Both the position numbers and the translations under genes were made by a program. This document shows, piece by piece, positions 1 to 12,122 of a stretch of DNA of 64,000 bases. Origin of the DNA: Owenia fusiformis (lineage: Eukaryota > Annelida > Polychaeta > Sabellida > Oweniidae); the NCBI GenBank assembly GCA_903813345.2, contig CAIIXF020000009.1:34349259-34413258 (forward strand), given 5' to 3'. Positions within the stretch are counted from its first letter, which is position 1, and every line of letters begins with the position of its first letter. The notes below the pieces were generated by a model, which worked only from the letters and a program-made list of their open reading frames with translations, made no database searches and was not told the origin of the DNA.

Positions 1-200
1 TCTTTTAGAATATCTGGTAGGGGTTCGATGCGAACTCCAGGAAATTCTGATATTTCACACTTTCTATTTTTCCAAATTTTCTTTCAAAGTTTCCAGACAA
101 CACAGGAGCTATCATTGACCTGTTTCCAGGTTTACTAAAAGTAGACAGTGTAATGATACTTTCCTGAAAAAAGCAAGGAAATACACACATGCCTTCATAC

Positions 201-3036
201 TTAATTTTGTACCAGAAAATAACATGTGCCGGTATAGCAATTTTTTACCAAAATGTTACTTTCCAGCTGAACCTTAAAGAGTTCTATTGATGGGCTGGTT
301 ACAATGGTGTCATCAAGCTTGTTCAATTCAACAATCAGGGTTCGAAATTAGCGTTGCGGAAGTAACGATTCGTTCCTTCATTTTCTCAAATCGTTACCTA
401 GCAACATGCCCAAGTAACGAAAACAGTTTCCTGGTTTATGGGAAGATCTCTATACGATCGTCAACTCAACTTCTCAATTGAAAAAATGCTGAGAATGAAA
501 TGCTGCCGTGATAAAACTTTTTTTCTTTGGCACTTTTCGTCCTCTTTCACTTCAGCTTTTAGGCTATAACTTCTCAAAACATAAGATAAAGTGTTTACTT
601 ACCATACAGTTTCTTATTTTTCTAAAATAAAGTCTTAAAAACCGGCAATTTTCAGGTAAAATCACCGTATTATTAAGATACTTTTTGAAGATTGCTAAGT
701 TCCTGTTTAGTGAGAGAGGGAGACATCTATTGAGAAAAATACTAGTAATTGCTTTCAATAAGCATACCCCCTTCAATAAAGTTTGCAGTCCTATTTCACC
801 ATGTAGATTTGAAATAAAAAAAAATCTTGGGGAGGGAAACTCTAAAACACAACAGCTGCATAAATTAAGCAGGTTGACCTTTAACTTAGAGCCACTTAGG
901 AATGTTTATTATAGTGGGAAATTTAAATTTGAATGTTGAAACAACATGATTGGTCTATTATAATTTGGTCTGATCACATGACTACCAATGTTTATGTCTT
1001 TTCTCTGAATTGATTGACTTGAAATATTCTTCTAAGGTCTTTTAAAGCTAATTCTATTTACTTTTGAGTCAGAAAAATACTATTTTTTTAGGCGAATATA
1101 TCTAATGTCTATCATTCTGGAAAGAAGGATAGTCCTGTATGATCCAGTTTTGTTGATATCTTATTTTAATGTCATATTAAAGGGGGGGGGGTTATTTTGT
1201 AAACTATAATAAACTTGAGATCAACAGATCGATAGATTTGTTTTTAGTGTCAAGGAAAACTGTGTCTATCGAAATTTTTTCAACCGGTAAAAAAACTACC
1301 TTACTTTGGAATTTAGTTACCTAGAAAAAATGTCAGGTAACTATTTTCACTACCAGTCTAAAAAGTTAGGTTCGAACCCTGACAATGGTCCTTGGTACAA
1401 AAGAGTATTTGAATATGTCTGTGTTACAAGAGTATGTGGTGAAGTTCAGAGTATTGTTATGGCAGGTTTTTGATCTAAGGGGGGTGAAGAAATCTGAAGA
1501 TGTGATTTCTACCTTGTCATTTACTATTTTGTACATGAGGGAAAGTCTGCTATTGCTACGTCTAGTGTCAAGTTTATCCCACTGGTACTTATCATATAAC
1601 TTGGTGATCGTGCCTGGTTCTCTAGCATAGTTGTTGTCGACCATACGGAGAGCACTACGTTGGACTTGCTCTAGGGCATTAATGTTCCTTTGGGTATGGG
1701 GATCCCAGATTGAGGCACAATACTCAAGGTTGGGCCTAACGATGGACTTGTAGGCCTTTTCTTTGAGGGATGTGGGGCACCCTCTGAGGTTGCGACGCAC
1801 AACTCCAAGTGCTCTGGTGGCTTTGGAGACTGCATTCCCAGTTTGTTCATTCCACCTGAGGTCATTGCAGATGGTCAAGCCTAGGTATGGGTGGGAAGGC
1901 ACTTCAGAGAGGATGGTGTTACAGAGGGTGTAGTCAGTGATGATGTTCTTGCGTTTACGACTAATGCAGAGGACATGACACTTCTTGGCATTGAATCGCA
2001 TTTGCCACTTGGCTTGCCAGGTTTGAAGTATGTGGAGGTCTTGTTGCAGGCTTTGGCTGTCCGTAGCTTTGTTTATCTCTCTGTAAATGAGACAATCATC
2101 GGCAAAAAGTCTGATGTTGGAATTTAGGCCTTCCGAGATGTCATTTATGTATAGTAGGAAGAGGAGCGGACCGAGAACGGTTCCCTGTGGTACTCCAGAA
2201 GTTACAGTGACAGGGGAAGACTTGGCTCCTTCCAAGATAACCCTCTGGGTCCTGTTGCTGAGGAAGCCCTTGACCCAGGAATGAGTAGTTCCAGTTATGC
2301 CATAGTTGTTGAGTTTTAGTAAGAGACGCTGGTGTGCGACCACGTCAAAAGCTTTCGAAAAGTCAAGAACAATGGCATCAATTTGTTTGTGGTTATCTAG
2401 GGAGTTGACGAGATCATGTATTGTCAACATGAGTTGGGTTTCACAAGACCTACGAGATCTGAATCCATGTTGTAGTGTGTTAAGAATGTTGCACTCCTCA
2501 AGATGGTTCATTATGTGGCTATGCACAATGTGTTCAAGGCACTTACAGGATATGCAGGTAAGGGAAATGGGTCTGTAGTTGTTGGTTTCAACCCTGTTTC
2601 CCTTCTTGAACACTGGTGACACATGTGCCAAACGCCAGTCAGGTGGGAGCTCTCCAGATTGTAAAGAGATATTAAACACTGAGCAGATGTTGGGGGCTAA
2701 TTCAGTTGCATGGTTTTAAGGATGCGGGATGGTATTTTGTCAGGCCCAGCTGCTTTGGAGGGATTTAGGTCTCGGAGGATCTTTTCAACACCAGAGGGGG
2801 TAGTAATCAACTCTGGGATTTGCGGGTATGTTTGGGGTTCAACTGTGGGTAGGGTTGGATCTTCTTCAGTGAACACACTTTTAAAGAAGGTGTTAAGGGC
2901 ATCTGCCTTTTGCTGTGCTGATGTTACAAGTATTCCTAGGTGACGTAAGACAGGAATACCAGTAGAGTCTTTACGGCAGGATTTTATGTATCGCCAGAAC
3001 ACTTTGGGATTTGAAGTTCGATGATATAAATTATTT
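201..3036 (-). mobile_element. LINE-A: degenerate CR1/Jockey-group non-LTR retrotransposon, interrupted
   Basis: A reverse-transcriptase reading frame runs on the minus strand from about 3036 down to a stop at 201. Visible RT landmarks are a KAAGPDKIP block, NNYRPISLT, HGFRSRRSC, the palm DFSKAFD, SGVPQGTVLGPLLF and the catalytic FADD, then a thumb region ending in a VPRT motif. These order and spell like the CR1/Jockey/L2 group of LINEs. No endonuclease domain is visible and the 5' side stops abruptly near 3036, so the copy is 5'-truncated. It is broken in two ways. A one-base frameshift lies near 2695-2710, between the 2697-3002 and 1366-2679 frames. An inverted-repeat element is also inserted at 335-1382. 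Removing that insert reconnects the coding frame from 1386 into 201-334, where the usual FK-rich C-terminal segment follows. Clade assignment is tentative; the element type is secure. Confidence 0.88.
335..1382. mobile_element. Non-autonomous DNA transposon with 12-bp TIRs and CAA target duplication
   Basis: The left end reads TCAGGGTTCGAA (335-346) and the right end is its exact reverse complement (1371-1382). The insertion is flanked by CAA at 332-334 and 1383-1385, and excising the element plus one CAA restores the LINE reading frame on both sides. No transposase reading frame is seen in the 1048 bp, so it is a non-autonomous copy. A 3-bp duplication fits several DNA transposon superfamilies (for example CACTA-like or Academ-like), so no superfamily is assigned. 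The insert also carries a homopolymer G run near 1181-1190. Confidence 0.8.
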
Positions 3037-3201
3037 TGTAGCCTTTATTTCGGTAAACTGCACGGACGTCTAATATGCGTTCTTCGAAGGAGATAGATAT
3101 CAAATATATACAGGACTGGAAACAATAATTCTAGATCGCCGATTCTAGTTGGGCTATTTAGCACTGTTGAGTCAGTTTTCATCGTTTTACTTACCTCGGA
3201 T

Positions 3202-3797
3202 GCTTTATAATCATAGGCCAAGGGTAAAGTAATAGTAAGCCGTATATAGAAGAGACAGGTGAACAACTCTGACTTAGACCACTTGTTAAGATGGAGATTT
3301 CAACAATATTTAGTGTATTCTTTTCAAAAAGCCATAGGGAGTTGATAGAAAATTGATAGTTTGTAGCTCTTACCTAAGATTGAAACTCAGTCAGATGATA
3401 TAGAGTGAATAATGCTGTCCTAAAGAGAGAATTTCTGAAAACCTGCAATTGCTTGGCAAGTTCATTAGTAAACAAGTGATCTGATTGGTTACTGCTGACC
3501 TCCACCAGTGACAATCAGTTTCAGCTTGCCAGGCAATTGCAGATATCCATAGCTGTTGTTTTATATGCAGTATTATATGCAGTTTTTAGATAAAGATTTG
3601 AAAAAAACAATGATATAAGTTTGAAAAACACTTTGAAGAAGATTTTGAAGAGATTAGGGAATACAATTTGATACCAGTAAGGAGAACTAGTGCCAAGACT
3701 AAAAAAATTTGAAAAATTTTCAATCTTACTTGTGGACCTGTCTCTTCTATATACAGCTTACTATTACTTTTCCCTTGGCCTATGTTTATAATGGATT
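3202..3797. repeat. Foldback (inverted repeat) element with nested inner arms
   Basis: The outer arms at about 3202-3262 and 3738-3797 are reverse complements over about 55 bp with few mismatches. They share the core GGCCAAGGG, AGTAATAGTAAGC and ATATAGAAGAGACAGGT in inverted order. An inner inverted pair lies at about 3444-3464 and 3520-3541 (TGCAATTGC and TTGGCAAG blocks). No protein is encoded. It looks like a MITE or foldback element; flanking duplications could not be identified. Confidence 0.65.
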
Positions 3798-3830
3798 TAG
3801 ACAGAACATATAGTTCCAATATTGTTCTAA

Positions 3831-4940
3831 TTATCCCTTGGAACGAAGTTCGAGGGGGATATAGAGAAGCCGTCCATCCGTCCGTCCGTCCGTTTGTCCG
3901 TCCGTCCGTCCGTGTGTCGGGGCGATAACTCCAATACCGGTTGACGGATTTGGTTCAAATTTTATAGGCTTATGCCTTATGAGTGTAGGACCTCTGCTCG
4001 AGAAGGAATTTTCAATATGGCTGCTCAATTCAAAATGGCCGCCATTTTTCGTAAAAAATGTAATCGTTGATAACTCAAATACAAGTTGACGGATTTGGTT
4101 CAAATTTTATATGCTGATGCCTAGGGACAAAGGAGTTTCGCACATAAAGAGATTTTCAAGATGGCCGCTTAATTTCAAAATGGCGGCCATTTTTCGTAAA
4201 AATATGTAATCTTTGATAACTCAAATACCAGTTAACGGATTTGGTTCAAATTTTATATGATGATGCCTAGGGACACAGTAGCTATGTTTGACAAAAATTT
4301 TTCAAGATGGCCGCTTAATTTCAAGATGGCGGCCAATTTTCGTAAAAAACATAATCTTTAATAACTCATATACCAGTGAACGGATTTGGTTCAAATTTTA
4401 TATGATGATGCCTAGGGACACAGTTGCTATGTTCGACAAAGAATTTTCAAGATGGCCGCTTTATTTCAAAATGACAGCAATTTTTCGTTAAAAAAACATA
4501 ATCTTTGATAACTCAAATACCAGTGAACGGATTTGGTTCAAATTTTATATGATGATGGCTAGGGACACAGTTGCTTTGTTCAAAAATGAATTTTCAAGAT
4601 GGCCTCTGAATTTCAAAATGGTGGCTATTTTTCGTAAAAAAAACATAAAATTTTGATAACTCTAATACCAGCGAACGGATTTGTTTTAAATTTTATATGC
4701 TAATGCCTAGGGACACAGTAGTTCTGTTCAAGGAAGAATTTTCAGAATGGCAGCTGAATTTCAAAATGGTTGCCATTTTTCTTTGATAACTCAAATTTTA
4801 ATTTATGGATATGGTTTACATTTTATATGTTGATGCTTAGGGACAAACAAGCTCTGCTCAAGAAGGAATTTTCAAGATGACCACTAATAATCTAAATATG
4901 TTTTGTTCGGTGGGATTTGCTACTCCGTGGAGTTGCTGTT
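3831..4940. repeat. Dispersed non-coding element with CCGT microsatellite and about seven 145-bp tandem units
   Basis: The element opens with a CCTTGGAACGAAGTTCGAGG head, followed by a (CCGT)n-type tract at about 3868-3914. About seven units of roughly 145 bp follow, at about 3923, 4068, 4215, 4358, 4506, 4655 and 4783. Each unit has a GATAACTCAAATACC start, a GACGGATTTGGTTCAAATTT block, a CCTAGGGACA block and an AAATGGCGGCCATTTTTCG block. It ends near a GATTTGCTACTCCG tail. Minus-strand reading frames across it are incidental. I know repeats of this style from bivalve genomes; that attribution is from memory. Confidence 0.75.
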
Positions 4941-5268
4941 TTTCTAGTTTGCAATAATAAGAAAAAATTACCTTTTCTGAGCTATCGGGGCGAACTTTGG
5001 TCTAACAACTTCTTCCTTATTCCTATTTTATAAAAAAATATATGCATATGGCAATATTCATCAACCAGTAGAACTGGCAAATCGTTTAGAATCTACAATT
5101 CTATACAAGAAGTCCCACTCATAGATTTTTCAAATTCTTTCAAGTCAACGTCGAAACACTTAGCAGGTGAAATTGAATCTAATTTTTCTTGCTGCTCGAA
5201 TCGATAGAATTTCCGATAGTGTAAGTCTTTTTATGAAAATGTTTCTTATAGAAATCACTTGACGATTA
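4941..5268. other. Unassigned, probably LINE-B 3' untranslated region
   Basis: No reading frame or structured repeat is seen. It lies directly downstream, in the minus sense, of the LINE-B zinc-finger region, so it may be that element's 3' UTR. No poly(A) tail or target duplication could be pinned down. Confidence 0.35.
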
Positions 5269-7042
5269 TTAGAAAGCATTAAAAGTTGAATCCAAAGCGT
5301 AATCTGAAATAAAAGTTAAAAAACATTGCGCGGACGTTAGAGAACAAACTTCCGGTTTAATAAAAAATGGTGTAGACGAAGGAGATGAAGCAGACGAAGA
5401 ATTCGAGGATTTTCTTTTGCCATTATCGATTGATAATCCCTTTCTCTCTCCAGCTAGAGTTCTAAGATCATATCCAGCAGGTATCTGTTCCCCACTGTCA
5501 GATCCTAATAAAATACAGTGCACTTTGTGAAGAAATTGCTCTCTGATGTCACTGTAGCGCTTGCACTGAAAAATAAAGTGTTCAACTGATTCAGGTACCA
5601 TACAGTGATCACACAGGTTGATGTTGCAATCTGGGTTTATTTTGAATTGATGGCTATTCAGGGTGGTGTGTCCAGTGATGAGTCTATTGATTATCAGATT
5701 ATAGAGTTCACCTTTCTATTTCCTATTCCTATATGCGAGGTTTCTTTTTCCAACTATTGGAATTATTTGTTGTATCCTGTCTACTTTTGAGGAATTCAAG
5801 TTCATTGCCATGAATATTCACATGCCCAGGCACCCAATGATAGTGTATGCTTTTCCCTTTACCAGCCAATTCTCTGCAAACGAGTCTAATACGTTTTACT
5901 GTATTTGTGTGTGATTTAGGGATTTGTGTAACAAAGGCTGTATTGATTGCAGGTTGGCAATCCGTGAAAATGTGAATTTCTGAACTTGTCTCAATTGTTT
6001 TGATAGACTCTATTGCAAAGAGAATTGCCTCTAATTCACCAGTGTAATTATTACTAAACTTGCTGACTGGTTTATTAAGACATATGGGTACACAACTTAA
6101 ACCTTTGGGGTAAATTATAGCTGAAGCCCCTGTAGGGCCTGGATTGCCTAGGGTTGATCCGTCAGTGAAAATGACTGTATTATCATTGGGGAGTTTGTCG
6201 AGTTCAGCTAAAATCACCTTCTTCTGATCTGCTTTGGAGTTTGTGAAATCAGATTCTCCTATTAGATTGTTGCAGCTTGAGAATGGGCAGTCAGCAATTG
6301 AGTGCCAGTATTCTTCCTCCAAGCTACTAATCTTGAAGTTTCTGCAGAACTCTCTCACTCTAGACTTTAAGGTCTCAAAGACAGTGGTATGCTTGTTCCC
6401 AGAAAACTTCTCTTGGTTGCTATAATCTGCTTTAATTGGAGAGCTGTCTTTCTTCCTCAGTATTCTGATGGCCGCTTGAGCTAGTTTTCAGTTCTATGTT
6501 GATGGGAAAGCACCCTGTAAGGGATTCTAAAGCTTCAGTGCTAGTAGACTTCAGACAACCTGTAGCTTTTAAAAGTGCTTGTCGTTGTACTGGTTGAAAT
6601 GCTTCCACTGCAGCATTTGTAGCTGTAGCTGCAACTTCTATTCTGTATTCAAGATTTGGTAGCACTAAAGCCTTGTATAAGTTGACCAAATCTGCCTGTT
6701 TACAGCCACTATGTGAGCTAGAGAAGTCTGAGATTGATCGGAGTGACTTGAACCCGCTGTTTCGTCTCTCCTGAATGTGCTGGCTGAAGTCTAAGTTCTC
6801 ATCTAGAATAACTCAAAGTATTTTCCTATGAGTCACGACTTCAACTTGTTCGCCCTTGCACCTTATGTTAATTGGGGGTTTGTCAGTCTTTCTTGGCTTG
6901 AAGACAATAACTTTGGTCTTCTTAAGACTAATGTCCATGTTCCAGGATCTGCACCATGTAGTCGGTGTCTTTAGATCCTTGTTTATCACATTTTCAATTA
7001 CTCTGTAGTCTTTATGGCTGTACCATAGTATAATGTCGTCTG
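5269..7042 (-). mobile_element. LINE-B 3' half: RT thumb, RNase H domain and C-terminal zinc finger (decayed)
   Basis: Minus-strand sequence begins at 7042 inside the catalytic DD motif of a reverse transcriptase and continues through the thumb, with an in-frame TGA near 6820. After a frameshift near 6485 comes an RNase H domain (frame 5729-6358). It shows FTDGS, NNYTGELEAI, IFTDCQ and HWVPGHVNIHGNE, that is, three of the acidic catalytic positions and the His-containing loop. The expected final Asp after GNE is lost where the frame breaks near 5790. A CX2C...HX4C finger of the LINE zf-RVT type follows (CDHC ... EHFIFQC, about 5570-5620). RNase H plus this finger suggests the I/Nimb-like LINE group. 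The 5' half of the same copy lies at 8383-9010 beyond an insertion. Confidence 0.87.
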
Positions 7043-8382
7043 TTTTGTTATAATACTATATTTATTCAGATTAGCAAAATAGCATAGTTGCTAATTTAAA
7101 TGCTTCTCAATTACATGATACAAATATAAGTACAGAATTTAAATACATGCAGTTACAATAAAGAAAAAAACAAACATATTACAATGTACTTGGGTAGAGA
7201 GGACATCTCAGGTTACACAAAAAATTAAAATCTCTTTGTACTTTTTATTATGAATTTGTGTAGTGCCAAAATCAAACGTTCGTTATCATCAACTGTTAAA
7301 AATTTGTTCCCAAAGAGAATTGTGTCTTTGATAACATTTTGAGAGTTAAGGTTTATATCGGGATTGTTAGCACATACCTCATTTAATGTATAAAGCATAT
7401 CGTTTCGTTGATCTGTAAAGTTTGGACATATCAGTAGGTAATGAAAGATTGTTTCATTTTGGATTCCACACGAGCAGTTGGGAGAATTTACCTTCTCCAT
7501 TTTGAACAAATAGGAATTGAGAAGGGTGTGGCCGAGTCTCATACGTGCATGTTGGATATTTGAGAAACGATCTCCGATGTTATATGATTTTATAAGATAC
7601 TTTCCTTTAAAGGGTGACGCATATCGTTTAGCAAATCGAACGCTCGTTTCTGGTGTTGCTCACCGTTTAGTATAAAAGGCCCGATCCCGGAATAATACTC
7701 AAGGGTTCACAGCTTCGAGGTCGTTGTGTCAACACCTCTAACTGTTATATAGCATAAGTATATTATAGATCGTCACACATTTATAAAAGGGTGATTTTTA
7801 TTTTGACAAAACAATTCCACATTTATGGGTGAAGTTTCAGGATCTTCTATTTGTGTACAATAAGGAAAAATTGGCATCAAAATTTCCCCAAAACGTAATA
7901 GCACACAGCTTGGCATATGAAATATCCTACAAATGAAACAAAGCAAGACAAACCGGTTTCTAATACAAGGATTTATATTGGCTGTTGTACATGTAATCTT
8001 TGAACGCAATCACTCTTTGGATAACGTTTTCAAAATCATTATAAACGGATTACTTTATCTCAAAGACAATTTCAATAAACTGGATTTTACAGAACTCCCC
8101 TTATTTCTTAAAAATGGACTGATCCAGTTGATTCGCCTGGAGCCGCCATATTGTTTTTATACGGGATGCTATTCGGAACCCTTTAAGTTCTCTGTAAATA
8201 TACTTGGATAGTTCAAGTTTACATTTCGTAAAGTTGATTTCATCTTTTATCCGTGTAGGCAGGTCGTTTCAAGCACGCGCTGTTGAAGGTATAAATGAAT
8301 TTTTGTAGTAATTCGTATTGAATTTTACCAGCTCAAACGAGTTAGCAGATCTAAGTGCATATTGTGTCCGAGTATTAACTCG
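7043..8382 (-). mobile_element. LINE-C: 5'-truncated LINE fragment inserted into LINE-B
   Basis: The fragment is flanked by the 13-bp direct repeat ATAATGTCGTCTG (7030-7042 and 8383-8395), which is also LINE-B coding sequence. On the minus strand it starts with the RT-terminal motif FIPSTARA followed by a stop where Trp is expected (about 8260-8290), then NDLPTRI. Towards 7225-7542 it carries the C-terminal RLGHTLLNSYLF and CSCG...HYLLICPNF zinc-finger-like block typical of CR1/Jockey-type LINE tails. The middle, roughly 7680-8100, does not read as this protein and may hold a further insertion or heavy decay. The 3' UTR runs to 7043. The truncated 5' end and target duplication fit target-primed reverse transcription. 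Confidence 0.82.
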
Positions 8383-9010
8383 ATAATGTCGTCTGCATAT
8401 TCACCATGAGAGCTGGTCACACCCTCAAGAGAGTCTGCTGTGCTGTGTATATATTACAAAGCGAAGGAGAGATCACAGCTCCCTGAGGGATCCCAACTTT
8501 AGACTGCTTAAGCTGAGAAGTGAAGCTATTAGCGTTATGGAGTACTGCCTGTTCTGTAGATAGTCAGCTAAAACAGAGAAGTCTGCCCTGAATTCCATTT
8601 CTGTACAGTTTATAGATCAGGCCCCCTCTCCAAATGCGCTCATAACAGCTGTCGTAATCTATAGTCACAGCAACTGTAGTCTCGTCACTCTTCCAGGCTG
8701 TTTGAACAGCATTCATTACTCTCAGTAGGATGTGTGTGCAAGCATGGAAACTTCTATATGCGCCCTGGAAAGGAGAATACAGATTATAGCATTCCGCCGA
8801 CCAGTGTAGTCTTGTGTCAACGACACGTTCCATTTTTTACCCACCACCGATTCCAGTGTTATTGGTCTGTAACTCCAATCAGTATTATAACATTCCCTGG
8901 CAGGCTTAGGAATCATGGACTTGGGGTCCATGCAAAACTCTGCTTGCAATACGCCTTTAGACCTTTTTTACCAGTAATGACAATAGGAAACTATGTGATA
9001 GGTTTACTCG
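8383..9010 (-). mobile_element. LINE-B 5' remnant: RT fingers and palm
   Basis: Minus-strand reading (pieces 8722-8949, 8564-8833 and 8383-8530) shows the RT blocks WSYRPITLESVVGK, MERVVDTRL, FQGAYRSFHACTHILL, a palm VTIDYDSCYERI, GIPQGAVISPSLCNIY and YADDII. Frameshifts separate the blocks. The YADDII block stops at the 13-bp target duplication and resumes at 7042, so this is the same copy as 5269-7042. The upstream edge at 9010 is cut by the DIRS-like segment. Confidence 0.82.
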
Positions 9011-9232
9011 CCAGAAATCAAGGTCTCATGATGCTTGACAATATTGATTTACATCATTATAAATCTAAAATTCAAAAGACATATTTGCTTTTTTCAGATG
9101 AACATAACTCATTGAAACAAGGCCGAAATATTTCATTTGTTCATAAAAGGTGCTTTAGTGTCCCCAGATTATTAATTGAGTGCTAATTTTTCTTTGGAAT
9201 GTATAAATAACTGTAAAAGTGAAACTACAGGA

Positions 9233-9532
9233 TTAAAAAGTTTCACATTTGCTATGAATAGTCTGGATTTTTGCAGCTCTATAAGTCTTGAGGTCTGCTG
9301 TCGGTGACATGTACCTTGTTATATCTAGGTTAGAGTTTTCTGTGGATTCCCGGAAAATCAGAGTTAAATATGATTTATTGGGTTTTGATGTGTAGCAGGT
9401 ACCATCAATGGGTGCTTGGATCTGCAATCCATTGTCAATAAACACAAGTTGGTTTATTTTACTTAACTCTGAGCCTCTACATGTACGTGCCATTAGCATT
9501 GCAAGTGGTTGAGAACCACACCTACATCTCAT
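9233..9532 (-). pseudogene. DIRS-type tyrosine recombinase fragment, copy 1
   Basis: The 99-codon frame resembles the core of DIRS tyrosine recombinases. A hydrophobic stretch leads into an Arg-bearing MARTCRGSEL segment, the likely box I position. A strand-rich block follows, then the TSKPNKSYLTLIF segment common in this family. The box II HxxR and the nucleophilic Tyr are not visible downstream, so it is truncated. An identical frame recurs in copy 2. Confidence 0.65.
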
Positions 9533-10147
9533 GTATGGCCATATCTTGGTTTTAAGGGTTTTGAATTAAGAAATCTTTCATAAAGGATATTATAGTCAGA
9601 TTTTGACTTTCCCTCATGTCCTCTATTGGGTTGTGGTAGACTGATATGGCAGATCTGTAGCCATTTATAGTGGGATACAATTTACCCATTTCGAATAGAT
9701 AGGTCAAATGTTGGCTTTATTTGCCAGAGAGGATTGAAGTGGAGAATAGCCTCATTCAGAACTCCAGCTTTCCCACTATTTCCAGCTGCTGTTGTAAGCA
9801 GTTGATGTACCTTCTCCTGGCTTGGAGCAGGACTTTGGTAGTGTTTTTTGAAAGCCCCTCTGCTTCGTATCTGATCCTGAGATTCTCCAGGCCCCTAAAT
9901 GCATTTGCTCCTCTGTTACCATTGGATGGATTTGTTCTATGGTGATTTCAGGATATTTTCTGATGTTAGGAGGAGTATGGGTATTGCAATTTCCATCTGA
10001 ATTTCAATGGGACACCAAGGTTGATTTTGCCAGATTGGGGCGATCAGAATGATTTCTGCTTGATCCCTCTTTACTTTTTCCAATACTCTGCCTAGCATAC
10101 AGTCTGATTGATCTTTGAACACTCTGGATGCTGTGTTCACTATTACA

Positions 10148-11141
10148 TTAGATTTCATCCTCGAGGAACTCTGCTATAAGAGTGATCTTCCTGGTGAGGC
10201 AAAAGTCAAATATTGTTCTGGTCAATTCGACAAGGGCTTTTGATCTGGTACCCCCCAATTTGTTCACATGGCTCATTGCTGTCATGGTGTTGTTTCTGAT
10301 TAGGATGTGAATGTTGGTAGTAATTACAAAGTATATTGCTTTCAGTTCTCGATAGTTATATGACATGCTTTCTCTTGAGGGTTCCATTGGCCTTATATAA
10401 CCTCCACTTCGAGGTGGCCCACCCTGTTAAGGAACTCTCTGTTGTTATTATTAGATCTGGTAGTTTTCGTTTTATTGACCTCCCATTCCAATGATCTAGT
10501 TGGGTTATACACCATGTGAGTTCTTCTTTTGCTTCTGAAGTAAGGTGAACTTTTGCAGAGTATGATTTGCTTGGAGTTCTTCAGATCCTGGTACTAATAA
10601 TATTGCCAAGACTGTTAAAGAAAGTTTGCCTATCATTTGGGCAACCTTTGAGAGTGTGGTTTGTTTCTGAAGATAGTTCCATTCCATGCATTTGATTTTG
10701 ATTTTCAATGATTTCTTTATTGTTGGTAGAATGAGTGTCAGATTTTGGGCGTTGATGATGAAGCCTAGGTATTCTATTGTTTGTGTGGGTGTTAGAATTG
10801 ATTTCTCCCAATTTATCAAGAACCTTAGATTCTGTCATTAGTAACTTGCTGTTTGTGCTTGGATTTAGGTTTTAGTGCTTTAGGGTGTATGTTAGTATAA
10901 TCAGATCATCAAGATAAATAGTGCATTTTACCCCCAGTTTCCTTATTATTGACATAGGGACTTTAGGAATGCTTGAGAATATCCTTGGGCTGGACCCTAG
11001 GCTGAATGGGAGTGTTTCGTTTGGTAATTTACACTTTCCCGTTGAAATTTGAGGTATCAACGATGTTGTTTTGCTATCGGAATGGTACAGAATGCATCCC
11101 TCAAATCGATTTTTTATCATGAAGTTGTTTTGTTCTATCAT
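10148..11141 (-). pseudogene. DIRS-type reverse transcriptase and RNase H, copy 1 (broken)
   Basis: Frame 10872-11141 carries the RT palm with LPFSLGSSPRIFS and the catalytic YLDD. Frame 10505-10819 continues with INWEKSILTPTQTIEYLGF, the standard segment after the catalytic box in DIRS RTs. Frame 10148-10387 reads as DIRS RNase H, with a SYNYRELKAI block (catalytic Glu), an NNTMTAMSHVNKLGG-like block and a C-terminal stretch. Frame breaks separate the three pieces. The adjacent 9937-10158 frame with RVLEKVKRDQAEIILI is the usual segment between RNase H and recombinase. Confidence 0.75.
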
Positions 11142-11822
11142 GTTTTAGCATTGATATGTTTTTACGAGGTTTGAGATTTATTATTTGTTCTTTTTGATCC
11201 ATCTCATCATCTCATTTTTAGGAAGAGATCAATAAGATCTTTTGATGGATCTTTATTTCCAATAATTTTGTATCTCTTTTGACATCTCTTGACTCCATTG
11301 CACTGAAGTAGGGTCAGTAAGGCTGCAGTAAGGGGTGTTCATTTGGATGGGGTCTTGCATAAACTTTAGAATGTAACTGTTGACTATACTTAAAATGTTT
11401 GAATCTGAGGACACTTTCTCTCAGTACTTTGAAAATAATTTGTTTTCAATGTACCTAGATTTTCCTCCTCTGGAGGATGTATTCCCTCTAGTACCATCCC
11501 TGGAGTTTCCTCTGGTTGTGAAACCTCTTACAGGTAACCCGGATGAATGATCATATTTCACCCATCGACTCCTTGAAGTTGAGGGCCCCTGGAGAAAGGG
11601 CCAGAAATCAAGGTCTCATGATGCTTGACAATATTGATTTACATCATTATAAATCTAAAATTCAAAAGACATATTTGCTTTTTTCAGATGAACATAACTC
11701 ATTGAAACAAGGCCGAAATATTTCATTTGTTCATAAAAGGTGCTTTAGTGTCCCCAGATTATTAATTGAGTGCTAATTTTTCTTTGGAATGTATAAATAA
11801 CTGTAAAAGTGAAACTACAGGA

Positions 11823-12122
11823 TTAAAAAGTTTCACATTTGCTATGAATAGTCTGGATTTTTGCAGCTCTATAAGTCTTGAGGTCTGCTGTCGGTGACAT
11901 GTACCTTGTTATATCTAGGTTAGAGTTTTCTGTGGATTCCCGGAAAATCAGAGTTAAATATGATTTATTGGGTTTTGATGTGTAGCAGGTACCATCAATG
12001 GGTGCTTGGATCTGCAATCCATTGTCAATAAACACAAGTTGGTTTATTTTACTTAACTCTGAGCCTCTACATGTACGTGCCATTAGCATTGCAAGTGGTT
12101 GAGAACCACACCTACATCTCAT
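11823..12122 (-). pseudogene. DIRS-type tyrosine recombinase fragment, copy 2
   Basis: The translation is identical to the copy 1 fragment at 9233-9532 and has the same truncation before box II. Confidence 0.65.

Larger units (their letters stand above)
9011..11600 (-). mobile_element. DIRS-like (tyrosine recombinase) retrotransposon segment, tandem copy 1
   Basis: This is the first of two nearly identical tandem copies, 2590 bp long. In minus-strand order it carries a Gly/Arg-rich gag tail, a reverse transcriptase with YLDDLIIL, RNase H, a linker frame and part of a tyrosine recombinase. That domain order and the wording of the RT and RNase H blocks match DIRS/PAT-type elements rather than LTR elements. 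Frames are broken by stops and shifts, and no recombinase C-terminus is visible, so the copy is dead. It abuts LINE-B at 9010. The junction to copy 2 at 11600/11601 joins a GAAAGGG end to CCAGAAATC. Confidence 0.85.

Noticed and set aside
9721-9945. Plus-strand 74-codon frame duplicated at 12311-12535
   Set aside because: Antisense to the DIRS-like element; it is duplicated only because the element segment is.
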